From RGIG9379 sp031553005 (lineage in GTDB: Bacteria > Bacteroidota > Bacteroidia > Bacteroidales > Paludibacteraceae): 64,000 bases of DNA. This document shows, piece by piece, positions 1-7,973 of this stretch. Each line of letters starts with the position of its first letter. The stretch's first letter is position 1. The notes beneath the pieces are model-generated. The model did no database searches. It had not been told where the DNA came from and was given only the letters and a program-made list of their open reading frames with translations. Position numbers and translations under genes: made by a program. Where the stretch lies: NCBI GenBank assembly GCA_031553005.1, contig JAVBMA010000007.1, positions 1 to 64,000 on the forward strand. Reading direction: 5' to 3'.

Positions 1-339
1 ACTGACACTACAATATACTTATTGAGTGATAAAGGTGTTTATATGAAAAAACACTTATTGGGTGGTGTTAAAAAAGGAGCTTTTACTGCTGAAGTAGCAG
101 AACAAAAGTTTACTGCATGGTTAAGCGAAAAAGAAAATAAAGACCAAGATGCAAAAAGCAAACTGGATTCATCTAAGCAAGCTGCTGATAAAGCACGTGC
201 TGAAGCTGAAAAAGCTGTAAATAAAGCAAAAGCTGAAGCTATTTCCAAGAAAAAAGCTGAAATTGCAGCTAAATTGCAAGCCGAAGAAGCTCCTGCCGAA
301 ACAGCAGAAGAAACACCGGCAGAAGAAAGCGCAGAATAA
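1..339 (+). CDS. rpsP: 30S ribosomal protein S16, 3' part (5' end outside window)
   Basis: Structural protein of the small ribosomal subunit. The frame is open from base 1 (reads TDTTIYLLSDKGVYMKKH), so the start lies upstream of the window. The segment KKHLLGGVKKGAFT, followed by a charged Lys/Ala/Glu helix and an acidic Ala/Glu tail, is the C-terminal extension seen on S16 in Bacteroidota, well beyond the roughly 80-residue E. coli protein. The tail is low-complexity and probably helical or disordered. A strong hairpin terminator follows 21 bases after the stop, so this is the end of its transcript. Identification is firm; only the N-terminal half is missing. Confidence 0.9.
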   Translation, partial: TDTTIYLLSDKGVYMKKHLLGGVKKGAFTAEVAEQKFTAWLSEKENKDQDAKSKLDSSKQAADKARAEAEKAVNKAKAEAISKKKAEIAAKLQAEEAPAETAEETPAEESAE

Positions 340-360
340 TATTTTTATAATAGGAAAACA

Positions 361-402
361 CAAGGCGGTTAGAGAATTCTCTAACCGCCTTGTTGTTTTT
401 TT
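361..402 (+). terminator. Rho-independent terminator of rpsP
   Basis: A perfect 32-base palindrome (361-392, arms of 14 bp or more around a tiny loop, GC-rich core GGCGGTTAGAGA) is followed by a T-rich run to about 402. It also faces the convergent gene ending at 491. Confidence 0.85.
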
Positions 403-490
403 AGGTAAAAATTGAAAGAAAAAAGGTGTGGATTTGGTTTTCCTAATTCTCAGCTCCTGATTCCTGGTTCCTGCTTCTTGTTACTATATG

Positions 491-1369
491 CTATTTTATT
501 TGGTAACTCACAAATGCAATTTGTTTACCATCGGGAGACCATGAATTAACGTTTAAAGAGCCTTGTCCTCCAAAGAGGGAGATTAATGTATGGAGATTTT
601 TTCCGTTAGCATCCATAAGCCGTATTTCTACATTTTTATTAGCGGGATGGTCGCCGGGAGCAACATCTCCTTTCTTATAAGAGATAAAAACTACTTGTTT
701 GCCGTCAGGAGAAAGGTGAGGAAACCAATTGTTTGATTCGTCAAAAGTCATTTGGGTCTGTTCCGAACCATCGGGACGCATTCTCCAAACCTGCATCAAT
801 CCGCTGCGAACAGAATTAAACCAAATATATTTGCCATCGGGCGAGAATTCAGGTCCATCATCCAATCCTGGTTCATTGGTAAGCTGAATTTCATTTCCTC
901 CAATAGCCGGAATAGCATAAACGTCGTATTGTCCGTTTCGTTCGGCACAATAGATAATCGTCTTCCCGTCGGGCGACCAACCATGCAGGTAACTAGGAGC
1001 TATCGGGGTTATCAATGTCGCTTCGCCTCCTTTCAACGGAAATGTATATATACGGGATTCTCCGTCTTCTTTTGTATGGTGGCTCACGGCAATAGACTTT
1101 CCATCAGCCGACAAAACGTGGTCATTGTTGCAATGAGTACAGATTCCCGAATAAATCTCACTGCTCTGCCCACTCTTCAGGTCGTATGAAAAGATTCTCC
1201 CACGGCTGTTGTAAATCAACAAATCGCCCTCACGTGTCCAATTGGGAGCTTCGATTAAATAATCAAATGTTTGCAAAAGAGTTCTTTTTCCGTCCTCCAC
1301 GTTGCAAATCTCAAGAAAACTACGGACATTCCGGTCTTCAATCTCCCTCGGATGCGATAATACTTTCAT
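491..1369 (-). CDS. TolB-like beta-propeller protein, cytosolic
   Basis: A 292-residue protein made almost entirely of PD40/TolB-type blades: five copies of the pattern [WFL]SxDGKxxxF/V are visible, spread evenly, ending with one at the C-terminus. There is no signal peptide or lipobox, unlike the periplasmic TolB of the Tol-Pal system, so it probably stays in the cytoplasm. I chose the ATG at 1369 (MKVLSHPREIED) because a further-upstream ATG at 1399 would run into the preceding gene. The gene begins 5 bases after the stop of the TOPRIM-like gene, so it may be co-transcribed with that pair. Stand-alone propellers of this kind occur in many Bacteroidota; the ligand is unknown. A role with the ATPase pair is inference from spacing only. 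Confidence 0.7.
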   Translation of the reverse strand: MKVLSHPREIEDRNVRSFLEICNVEDGKRTLLQTFDYLIEAPNWTREGDLLIYNSRGRIFSYDLKSGQSSEIYSGICTHCNNDHVLSADGKSIAVSHHTKEDGESRIYTFPLKGGEATLITPIAPSYLHGWSPDGKTIIYCAERNGQYDVYAIPAIGGNEIQLTNEPGLDDGPEFSPDGKYIWFNSVRSGLMQVWRMRPDGSEQTQMTFDESNNWFPHLSPDGKQVVFISYKKGDVAPGDHPANKNVEIRLMDANGKNLHTLISLFGGQGSLNVNSWSPDGKQIAFVSYQIK

Positions 1370-1374
1370 AATTA

Positions 1375-1899
1375 TTATAATAATTCTACATTCATACAAT
1401 ATGGATTTTTCTTAAAAAGTTCAATCCACTGCCCCAATTTATGAAAATCGGAATTTTCGTTTTGCTTTAATATTGAAAATAAGCGTTTTAAATTAGGGTC
1501 GTTTTTTACAGTAATATTTTTTGTTTGTTTTATCAAATCAGGTAATTTGTCAGGCAAATTATAATCTGCCATAGAAATACCGCATTTTTTAGCATTCTTC
1601 AAAATAAAATCTTCTGCGGCCTTGCTGATTTTTACTATATAATGTGATTTTTCATTGTGTTTATAAATTGCCAAATTTTCATTATGCTTTTTTAATAATT
1701 CAAAAGAGTTAAACAATGCCGGAACGCATTTGTCATCATCAATAATGCCAAGTGCTGCATTATTTGGTTTTTTATTCATTTCTAAAAGCACTTTATTACA
1801 ACCTTTTATGTGTTTATAACCTCTTTTAGGAAAGGAGAGCGTTTCTGCCAAAGTAGTATCAATAAAACATTCGGGCAATATCAGCAAATCAACATCCAT
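1375..1899 (-). CDS. Small TOPRIM-like protein, partner of the AAA ATPase
   Basis: 174 residues, not confidently assigned to a named family. The N-terminal third shows an acidic layout like a TOPRIM fold: a hydrophobic strand ending LLILPE (E10) followed by a helix, and a second strand ALGIIDDDK with D54 and D56 as the DxD pair. The C-terminal two thirds is Lys/Asn-rich and probably helical. Its ATG follows immediately after the TAA of the ATPase gene (no gap), implying translational coupling and a functional pair. AAA15/AAA_21 ATPases paired with TOPRIM proteins are known in phage defence (OLD, PARIS AriA/AriB, abortive infection loci), but this partner is much shorter than AriB or OLD. Function is therefore inferred. 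Confidence 0.5.
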   Translation of the reverse strand: MDVDLLILPECFIDTTLAETLSFPKRGYKHIKGCNKVLLEMNKKPNNAALGIIDDDKCVPALFNSFELLKKHNENLAIYKHNEKSHYIVKISKAAEDFILKNAKKCGISMADYNLPDKLPDLIKQTKNITVKNDPNLKRLFSILKQNENSDFHKLGQWIELFKKNPYCMNVELL

Positions 1900-2889
1900 T
1901 TACAATAAATTTTCAAGGTTAAAAAACAAATCATCGCCATACTCGTATGCTAATTCCATTTCTTCATCGGAAAGCCGTTTAGCAGTTGTTTGATTATCCT
2001 TAAAATCAAATAAATAGATAGAAGTTTCTTTGCGAAGTTTTTCGTATTCCAAAAACGCATTTACAACAAGCGGACTGTGTGTAACTATAAAAACCTGATT
2101 ACTTTCATTCTCAATTATATCCTGCATCATTGTTTGAATATAAGGAGGGAATGCGTGCGCCTCTGGTTCTTCAAAAAGGAGAACGGAATTTTTATTTGAA
2201 GCTATTGCTGTTTTGTAAAAAATAATTCGTTGCAAAGTGTCAGCAATCGACGAATAAGGTAATTGCATTACTTCATCGCCACCTAAACGCCGTTGTACTT
2301 TTAGTGAATTGCTTGATTTATCCAATACATACTCTAATCCAAATTTTGCAAATTCTTGTTTCATCCATGCTTTAACATCAGATATATTATCACTATAAGA
2401 TAATGTGTCTATTATGTTTTCGCCAAAGGGGGGTAATAATTGACTATCACCAGTAGATTCCCATTTGTTTTTAATTTGAAAGATATAGCGTTTAACATTA
2501 CTTTCTGTATCTATATTACCTAAAGGCTTTGTCCTTATCTGGAGAACTGAATTCTTGGAGAAAGTATATATTTTATTACCGATTACTATTTCATATTCGG
2601 CAATTTGGATATTTATGGTTTCTAAATTAGTAGAAATGAAAGAACAATTATCTTTTGCATTATATAAAAGTTCATTTTTATTTTCAACCCTAATTAATTT
2701 GTTAAGTTCATCATCAATTCGTAAATATGGTACAGAAAATAAGCTCAACGCCTCCAATACATTCGACTTTCCCACATTCGGATAACCGATAAACAGATTA
2801 ATCCGCCTACAGTCTTCCAGTTTCAAATCGGCAATTGATTTGAAATTATGGATATTTATATATTTGATAAAGTTTTCCATATTTTTCAT
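1900..2889 (-). CDS. AAA family ATPase (AAA_15/AAA_21, OLD/RecF-like head)
   Basis: 329-residue SMC-like ATPase head. Walker A is GYPNVGKS (residues 35-42), preceded by the family hallmark IxNFKSIxD (NFKSIADL). An ABC-like signature region lies near 212-225, Walker B is LLFEEPEAH (237-245) and the switch histidine is in VTHSPL (H271). No long coiled coil or fused nuclease is present; the nuclease-like activity would come from the small TOPRIM-like protein encoded directly downstream. Two ATGs, at 2889 and 2880, both fit. The start codon lies only about 28 bases after a strong terminator of an upstream structured RNA, so either a promoter is hidden in that RNA gene or expression depends on terminator read-through. 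Base composition is noticeably AT-rich. Likely a defence or stress-type ATPase; this role is inferred. Confidence 0.75.
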   Translation of the reverse strand: MKNMENFIKYINIHNFKSIADLKLEDCRRINLFIGYPNVGKSNVLEALSLFSVPYLRIDDELNKLIRVENKNELLYNAKDNCSFISTNLETINIQIAEYEIVIGNKIYTFSKNSVLQIRTKPLGNIDTESNVKRYIFQIKNKWESTGDSQLLPPFGENIIDTLSYSDNISDVKAWMKQEFAKFGLEYVLDKSSNSLKVQRRLGGDEVMQLPYSSIADTLQRIIFYKTAIASNKNSVLLFEEPEAHAFPPYIQTMMQDIIENESNQVFIVTHSPLVVNAFLEYEKLRKETSIYLFDFKDNQTTAKRLSDEEMELAYEYGDDLFFNLENLL

Positions 2890-2917
2890 TTTTTCACTAC
2901 AAAACTACATTTTTTAA

Positions 2918-2953
2918 TCTAAAAAAGCCACCTTTCCTTGAAAAGATGGCTTT
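2918..2953 (-). terminator. Terminator of the structured RNA
   Basis: Minus-strand hairpin AAAGCCATCTTT / AAAGGTGGCTTT (12 bp with one G-U, 6-nt loop) followed directly by a run of six T. It lies between the RNA and the ATPase start codon. Confidence 0.75.
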
Positions 2954-3157
2954 CTATAAAAATTGTCGCACCGCGATTAAATTAAACTCCCGTAGACAGG
3001 ATTTGGGCAGTAACTATTCTTTGTAATCCACCGTGCACAATGCAACCCGAAGGTGTGGCCCGCCATTGAACAATCAGATACGCCCGGAATTGTTTTTAAT
3101 GTTAAGTTTAACAATCAATTTAGCAATGCGACAATACTTTTATTCTCGTTTGAATGT
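2918..3157 (-). ncRNA. Structured small RNA, 6S-like or terminator-leader of the ATPase
   Basis: On the minus strand a consensus promoter (3163-3193) is followed by a region whose ends pair over 12 bp: TTGTCGCATTGC (3134-3123) with GCGGTGCGACAA (2974-2963), perfect except for two G-U pairs. Inside, further short arms (TAAATT/AATTTA, AAACTT/GAGTTT) extend the rod with bulges, and a strong terminator closes the transcript. A 172-nt rod with an internal open region, ended by a terminator, is what 6S RNA looks like, and no open reading frame of note lies within it on this strand. I could not match it to a remembered family, so 6S (ssrS) is a hypothesis. Alternatively it is an attenuator leader for the ATPase 28 bases downstream. 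The 5' end is estimated. Confidence 0.5.
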
Positions 3158-3162
3158 TATAC

Positions 3163-3193
3163 CAAAAATACAGATAAAATAATTTATTTGCAA
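3163..3193 (-). promoter_or_regulatory. Bacteroidetes-type promoter of the structured RNA
   Basis: Minus strand: TTG (3193-3191), 20-nt spacer, TATTTTTG (3170-3163), matching the TTTG / TAnnTTTG consensus. Predicted start of transcription is near 3157, about 20 bases before the closing stem of the RNA. Confidence 0.55.
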
Positions 3194-3334
3194 GAAAATA
3201 AAATTTTGTTTTTCAATATTTTTGTCCCATCTTGCAACCTATTGTGTCTTTAAAATTGAAAGCCTCAAATGCAATCAATCACATTAAAATCATTTTCACC
3301 TTTCAATTCTCAACTATCAACTTTCAGCTAACTT

Positions 3335-4039
3335 ATGTCCGGAGTTTTGTATTTAATACCCAATACATTGGGAGAATGTAATCCTGAACAGGTTTTACCA
3401 TCTGTCAATTTTGAAATCATAAAAGGAATCAAACACTTTATAGTGGAAGACGTTCGTACCGCCCGGCGATTCCTGAAAAAAGTAGATAAAGAGATAAATA
3501 TCGACGAACTTCAATTTTTCACATTAAACAAACATACTTCTCCCGAAGAGATATCCGGTTACCTTTCACCACTAAAAGCAGGTTCAAACATCGGCATTAT
3601 TTCAGAAGCCGGCTGTCCGGCTATTGCCGACCCGGGAGCAGAGATTGTCCGGATTGCACAGGAAAAGAACTACCGGGTAGTTCCTTTGGTTGGTCCCTCT
3701 TCTATCCTGCTTGCCCTGATGGCATCTGGATTCAACGGGCAAAGTTTTGCTTTTACCGGATATCTTCCCATACAGGGAAATGAAAGGATACAGGCACTAA
3801 AGCAGTTGGAAAAAAGGGCTCAGTTTGAGAAACAATCCCAATTGTTTATTGAAACGCCTTACCGGAATATGAAGATGCTGGAAGATATCCTGAATACCTG
3901 TCAGCCTAAAACCAAGCTTTGTATTGCTTGTGATATTACATTGGATTCGGAGTATATCAAGACTAAATGTGTTGCCGACTGGAAAAAAGAAAAATTACCG
4001 GACCTGAATAAGCGACCATGTATATTTTTGATATACTGA
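3335..4039 (+). CDS. SAM-dependent methyltransferase, RsmI-like (tetrapyrrole methylase fold)
   Basis: 234-residue member of the tetrapyrrole (corrin/porphyrin) methylase superfamily, closest to RsmI, the 16S rRNA C1402 2'-O-methyltransferase. The glycine-rich turn GIISEAGCPAIADPG (about 87-101) replaces the usual SDAGxPxxxDPG of RsmI, and PLVGPSSILLALMASG (117-132) and the FIETPYR strand (171-177) are family landmarks. It lacks the extra C-terminal domain of E. coli RsmI, as does the short Bacteroidota form. The start ATG at 3335 follows a degenerate heptamer array. Transcription is convergent with the next gene and both share a 32-bp hairpin. Substrate by homology is rRNA, but the altered SEAG motif leaves room for another. 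Confidence 0.8.
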   Translation: MSGVLYLIPNTLGECNPEQVLPSVNFEIIKGIKHFIVEDVRTARRFLKKVDKEINIDELQFFTLNKHTSPEEISGYLSPLKAGSNIGIISEAGCPAIADPGAEIVRIAQEKNYRVVPLVGPSSILLALMASGFNGQSFAFTGYLPIQGNERIQALKQLEKRAQFEKQSQLFIETPYRNMKMLEDILNTCQPKTKLCIACDITLDSEYIKTKCVADWKKEKLPDLNKRPCIFLIY

Positions 4040-4042
4040 GGA

Positions 4043-4117
4043 ATTGTAAACAGAAAGGCACGAAGAACACAAAGTTTTAATTCTTCTTTGTGTTCTTCGT
4101 GCCTTTCTGTTTACAAT
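4043..4117. terminator. Perfect 32-bp inverted repeat, bidirectional terminator
   Basis: Arms 4043-4074 and 4086-4117 are exact complements around an 11-nt loop. The right arm contains the stop codon of the convergent methyltransferase gene. The arm core CACGAAGAACACAAAG resembles another hairpin near 59542-59586, so the pair may belong to a dispersed repeat family as well as ending both transcripts. Confidence 0.8.
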
Positions 4118-5289
4118 ATTTTTTCACACCTAATCATCACTCTTTTATCATCTCGCAAAGTTGTTGCAAAAAGATATACATCCCCGCCTTCCTTTAATGC
4201 CGTTTTCTTTCGTAATTCATTGACAGTAAGAGGAAAGTTCCGGACACTGATATTGGCTTGTGTTAATCCTGCAAGCGGCTGTTTAGACTCTTTTTTATTT
4301 AAAGAAAAAAATTCCAACACACGGAAAGAGCGTCCGGGAAAATCGGCAACATAAGTGTCTGACGTATATAAATGACTGCTTGGATGCAACTTCCTGACAG
4401 GATAATGCTGTGTTAGCGATTTATAAGCTCCTGCTTTAAGAATTGCGGCATTCGGCTCATATAGATAATTGCCCGGATTATCAGCCAAACGACATTCGGA
4501 ATTAGACTCTTCCGTTTTTGTAAAAGTAAAATATTGATTAGTGTGGTTCTTTTTCAGGTTTACACAGCAGATAACTGGTCTATTGCCTTGCGGGACATTT
4601 CGTTCCATTTTAAACAATAGCTCTTTGCATTCGTTATCCACAGCAACAACGTGTATTTCAGTCGTTCCGGACAATTGGTCAAGTGCCAAAGAGATATCCA
4701 GCATAGGAGAAAACTTAATCCATACGGTATGCGCTTTTTCAAGCAGTTTTTCCTTTAAAGCCTCAACATCGGGTTCACAATCGGAAATCAAGACGGTCTT
4801 TTTCCCATGTTTATCACGCCTTGCCGGGTCCAGATAAATACAATCTACCGGAGCCATATTCTCCAGATAGAGTTCGGATTCCATACAACAGACTTTTACA
4901 TGGTTGAGAGAAAGTGTCTCGAAATTAGAAAGGGCTATCTCGCATAAGCCTGGTTGACGCTCAACATAAGTCACTTCTTTAAAATTAGGCGCTAAAAAAG
5001 CACAGTCAATGCCAAATCCTCCGGTTAAATCGACCAACTTATTACCTTGCAATAAAGATGCTTTGTATAGAGCTGTCGACTCGGAAGAACACTGTTCGAG
5101 CGAAAGATGCGGAGGATAAATAATCTGTTCATGATTGTACCAGGAAGGGATTTTTGCGGCAGCAATCTGTCTGCCTGCTATTTGACGCAAAGCAAACGAA
5201 AAATCTATATCCGGATATATGTCTGCCTGTAAAGCCAATTTTCGGATATCTTCCTTTTGGTGTTTTTGGATAAATTCGGATGTTTTCAT
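4111..5289 (-). CDS. Class I SAM-dependent methyltransferase with THUMP-like domain
   Basis: 392 residues. An N-terminal helical region of about 80 residues precedes a Rossmann methyltransferase core with SAM motif I DLTGGFGID (87-95), an acidic loop after motif II (YVERQPG), and a motif IV-like IYLDPARR (151-158) in the place of the N/DPPY motif of RNA/DNA methyltransferases. The C-terminal part matches the THUMP-like RNA-binding domain that accompanies this Bacteroidota family. It is probably an RNA-modifying enzyme; the target base is not known. Its stop codon lies inside the shared 32-bp hairpin. An imperfect inverted repeat (5294-5459) separates it from purU. Confidence 0.75.
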   Translation of the reverse strand: MKTSEFIQKHQKEDIRKLALQADIYPDIDFSFALRQIAGRQIAAAKIPSWYNHEQIIYPPHLSLEQCSSESTALYKASLLQGNKLVDLTGGFGIDCAFLAPNFKEVTYVERQPGLCEIALSNFETLSLNHVKVCCMESELYLENMAPVDCIYLDPARRDKHGKKTVLISDCEPDVEALKEKLLEKAHTVWIKFSPMLDISLALDQLSGTTEIHVVAVDNECKELLFKMERNVPQGNRPVICCVNLKKNHTNQYFTFTKTEESNSECRLADNPGNYLYEPNAAILKAGAYKSLTQHYPVRKLHPSSHLYTSDTYVADFPGRSFRVLEFFSLNKKESKQPLAGLTQANISVRNFPLTVNELRKKTALKEGGDVYLFATTLRDDKRVMIRCEKIL

Positions 5290-5293
5290 GATT

Positions 5294-5459
5294 GTCTAAA
5301 CCGTGATTTTTATAAGATTAAGAGATTATCAAGATTATGTACAATGTAATATCAGTCAGAAATTATTTGGATTTAATCAATTAATCTCTTGTTTACAACT
5401 CAACTATTTAAGTTCAATCTTGAGAATCTTGAAATCTTGACAAAATCGTGGTTTGGACT
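5294..5459. repeat. Imperfect inverted repeat between two genes
   Basis: GTCTAAACCGTGATTTTT (5294-5311) and AAAATCGTGGTTTGGACT (5442-5459) are complementary at about 14 of 18 positions. The bases between also carry loosely repeated AAGATT/ATCTTGA words. The right arm runs into the purU stop codon. It looks like a degenerate dispersed intergenic repeat. Confidence 0.5.
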
Positions 5460-6336
5460 AACTAAACACAATTGTCCGGTTCTTGTATGCCAATACTTTT
5501 CTGTCGATATGCTTTTCGACAGCTCTCGATAATACGATTTTTTCCAAATCCTGTCCTTTGTGGACAAAAGATTGTACGGTATCCTTGTGTGTCACACGAA
5601 CAACATCTTGTTCTATAATAGGACCTGCATCCAGTTCGGTAGTTACGTAGTGGCTCGTAGCGCCAATAATTTTCACACCGCGCTCATAAGCGGCATGGTA
5701 TGGTTTAGCACCCACAAATGCGGGTAAAAATGAATGATGAATATTGATAATCCGGCTTGAATATTCGCAAATCATATTTTCAGAAATAATCTGCATATAA
5801 CGAGCCAGTACGATAAAATCAATCTTCTCGTCCTTCAACAGAGCCATTTCACGAGCTTCCTGTTCTTCTTTATTCTCTTTTGTGATTGGAAAGACATGAA
5901 AAGGTATCCCGAATTTTTCGCCTATCCACGACAAATCAGGATGATTACTGATAACAAAAGGAATCTCAACATTCAACTCTCCGGTGGAATAACGGGCAAG
6001 GATATCAAACAAACAGTGCGACATTTTTGAAACAAAAATAGCCATACGCGGTTTGATATCAGAGAAGTAAAGTTTAAAATTCATCTCATATTTTATTCCA
6101 AACAGTGTGGTAAAATACTCTTCAATTTTATCTTTTGGAATAATGAAATCGGAAAGGTCCCATTCTATGCGCGTAAAAAATGTATTTTGTTCGTAATCGA
6201 CATGCTGGTCCAAATAGATGATATTTCCCTTGTTTACATTTATAAAATCGGTCAAAGCGGCCAAAATACCTTGCCTGTCAGGGCAATGAATCAGCAATAT
6301 TGCAGTTTGTTTCTGTTTTTCCATACTTCCTGTCAT
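5458..6336 (-). CDS. purU: Formyltetrahydrofolate deformylase
   Basis: Hydrolyses 10-formyl-THF to formate and THF, balancing the one-carbon pool and feeding formate to purine synthesis. The 292-residue protein has an N-terminal ACT-type regulatory domain beginning LLIHCPDRQGI (15-24), and a C-terminal formyltransferase fold with the INIHHSFLPAFVGAKPY segment (Asn and His of the active site) and SHYVTTELDAGPIIEQD with the catalytic Asp. This length and order separate it from the shorter PurN. Starts at 6336 and 6324 are both possible; homologues favour the shorter leader slightly. A -7-like box TATTTTTG lies on the minus strand at 6370-6363. Solitary gene flanked by repeats. Confidence 0.93.
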   Translation of the reverse strand: MTGSMEKQKQTAILLIHCPDRQGILAALTDFINVNKGNIIYLDQHVDYEQNTFFTRIEWDLSDFIIPKDKIEEYFTTLFGIKYEMNFKLYFSDIKPRMAIFVSKMSHCLFDILARYSTGELNVEIPFVISNHPDLSWIGEKFGIPFHVFPITKENKEEQEAREMALLKDEKIDFIVLARYMQIISENMICEYSSRIINIHHSFLPAFVGAKPYHAAYERGVKIIGATSHYVTTELDAGPIIEQDVVRVTHKDTVQSFVHKGQDLEKIVLSRAVEKHIDRKVLAYKNRTIVFS

Positions 6337-6423
6337 TAAAAGTCGAACACTCTTTCGAAATGCAAAAATAAAAAATTTGGATTATAAAAGGATGAAAGTT
6401 CACTTCAACCTGAATCGTTATTT

Positions 6424-6462
6424 TATAAAAACAGAAGAAGCAGCCTTAAAAGCTGCTTCTTC
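6424..6462 (-). terminator. Terminator of tRNA-Ser
   Basis: Perfect 11-bp hairpin GAAGAAGCAGC / GCTGCTTCTTC with 7-nt loop, followed on the minus strand by TGTTTTTAT. It begins one base after the tRNA 3' end. Confidence 0.8.
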
Positions 6463-6463
6463 G

Positions 6464-6550
6464 CGGTGAGAGAGGGATTCGAACCCTCGGTACAGTTACC
6501 CGTACGTCAGTTTAGCAAACTGGTGGTTTCAGCCACTCACCCATCTCACC
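6464..6550 (-). tRNA. tRNA-Ser, anticodon GCU
   Basis: Class II tRNA read on the minus strand: acceptor GGTGAGA pairs with TCTCACC, anticodon loop TTGCTAA gives GCU (codons AGC/AGU), a long variable arm (ACGTACGGGTAACTGTACC region) is present, and the T arm has GGGTTCGAATCCC. Discriminator base is G and CCA is not encoded. About 87 nt. It has its own consensus promoter upstream and a terminator immediately downstream, so it is a single-gene transcript. Confidence 0.93.
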
Positions 6551-6576
6551 AAACCTTTATATCGGCTTTGCGGGTG

Positions 6577-6607
6577 CAAATATAAAAACTGTTTTTTACT
6601 TTACAAA
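6577..6607 (-). promoter_or_regulatory. Consensus Bacteroidetes promoter of tRNA-Ser
   Basis: Minus strand TTTG (6607-6604), 19-nt spacer, TATATTTG (6584-6577): a full match to TTTG-N19-TAnnTTTG, ending 27 bases before the mature tRNA 5' end. It is the cleanest promoter of this class in the window and a useful internal standard for the others. Confidence 0.75.
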
Positions 6608-6767
6608 ATATTGAATGACGAATAATCCAAATTTATTTACTATTTTTGATATATTATTTCAAATTAGGTAAAACAACTATAATCACACTAAAATACGGGA
6701 GAATAAACTTTGACTTCGTCGATTTAATAATTCAATTCTCCATTTTCAACTTTCAACTCTCTTAAGT

Positions 6768-7835
6768 ATGAAACGAAAGAAAAAAGAATCAAAAAGCCGG
6801 AAATTTTTATATATCTCTTTAACTGTTTTACTCGTTTTAGCTATTTATGGAGGAATCAGAGGTTTGGTGTATTACACAAACATGTGGAAACCCAATATTT
6901 TTGTTAAACCGGATAAAAAAGAGTTCCTTTTGATTTATGAGAATGATGATTTTAATTCTATTGTAAAAAAACTGGAAAAATCAGGCTCCGTCAAAAATAT
7001 AAAATCATTTATAAAAGCTGCCGAAGAACTTGATTACCCGAATAATATTGTAGCGGGAAGGTATGAATTGGTTGATGAAATGAGCAATCGGATGTTACTT
7101 CATAAATTGCTCAATGGAAGGCAAACTCCAATCAGGGTAACATTCAACAATATCCGCACGAAAGAAGCGCTAGCCAAGAAACTCTCAAGCCAATTAATGA
7201 TGGATTCGGTTTCTATGGTTAAAATATTGAATGACGAGAGTGTTTTATCGGAATATGGACTAAATCGGGCTACAGCAGTTTGCCTGTTTATTCCTAATAC
7301 ATACGAAATGTATTGGGATATTTCTCCTGAAAACCTGATAAAAAGGATGAAAAAGGAATATGATAATTTCTGGTCGGAAGAGCGATTAATGAAATTAAAT
7401 GATGTGGGACTAAACCAGCTTGAAGTTTGCACACTGGCTTCTATCGTAGAAGAGGAAACAAAAAAGAGAGATGAAAAACCGGTTGTTGCGGGTTTATATC
7501 TCAACAGGCTACATAAGGGAATTCCGCTGCAAGCTGACCCGACAATCAAGTTTGCGCTCCAAAACTTCTCTTTAAAAAGAATTTATAACGGACACCTTGC
7601 GTTTGATTCTCCTTACAATACATACAAATACGCAGGATTACCTCCCGGCCCTATCCGTATTCCTTCGATGGAATCAATAGATGCCGTATTAAATTATGAT
7701 GACCACAATTATTATTATATGTGCGCCAAAGAAGATTTTTCCGGATACCATAATTTTGCCAATACTTATCAGGAACATACTCAAAATGCGGCTAAATACA
7801 GGCGCGAACTAAACCGGAGGGGGATTAGGCAATAA
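6768..7835 (+). CDS. mltG: Endolytic transglycosylase MltG
   Basis: Inner-membrane lytic transglycosylase that cuts nascent glycan strands and sets their length. The 355-residue protein has a basic cytoplasmic tip, one transmembrane helix (about 13-36), a LysM-like region, and the YceG catalytic domain with CTLASIVEEE, where E228 matches the catalytic Glu218 of E. coli, followed by VVAGLYLNRL and GIPLQADPTIKFAL. The family ending near PGPIxxPS and a Tyr-rich CAKEDFSGYHNFA stretch are present. A heptamer array (TTTCAAC units) lies just before the ATG. No operon partner; the next gene downstream is convergent. Confidence 0.95.
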   Translation: MKRKKKESKSRKFLYISLTVLLVLAIYGGIRGLVYYTNMWKPNIFVKPDKKEFLLIYENDDFNSIVKKLEKSGSVKNIKSFIKAAEELDYPNNIVAGRYELVDEMSNRMLLHKLLNGRQTPIRVTFNNIRTKEALAKKLSSQLMMDSVSMVKILNDESVLSEYGLNRATAVCLFIPNTYEMYWDISPENLIKRMKKEYDNFWSEERLMKLNDVGLNQLEVCTLASIVEEETKKRDEKPVVAGLYLNRLHKGIPLQADPTIKFALQNFSLKRIYNGHLAFDSPYNTYKYAGLPPGPIRIPSMESIDAVLNYDDHNYYYMCAKEDFSGYHNFANTYQEHTQNAAKYRRELNRRGIRQ

Positions 7836-7973
7836 ATTGTCGAGACCAAAATCTGTCAAAATTAGTATTCGTTATTTCGAAAGTAATTGATTGACAACAA
7901 ATTACACCGAAAGCAAATTACAATTGATTGCGCATTATAATATGAACTAATTCAGAACACTTATTTATCTTTA

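Noticed and set aside
491..1369. The propeller gene as the periplasmic TolB of the Tol-Pal system
   Set aside because: No signal peptide, no TolB N-terminal domain, and no pal, tolA, tolQ or tolR nearby.
3053..3253. Plus-strand open frame of 66 codons
   Set aside because: It is antisense to the structured RNA and its promoter and shows no protein-like pattern.
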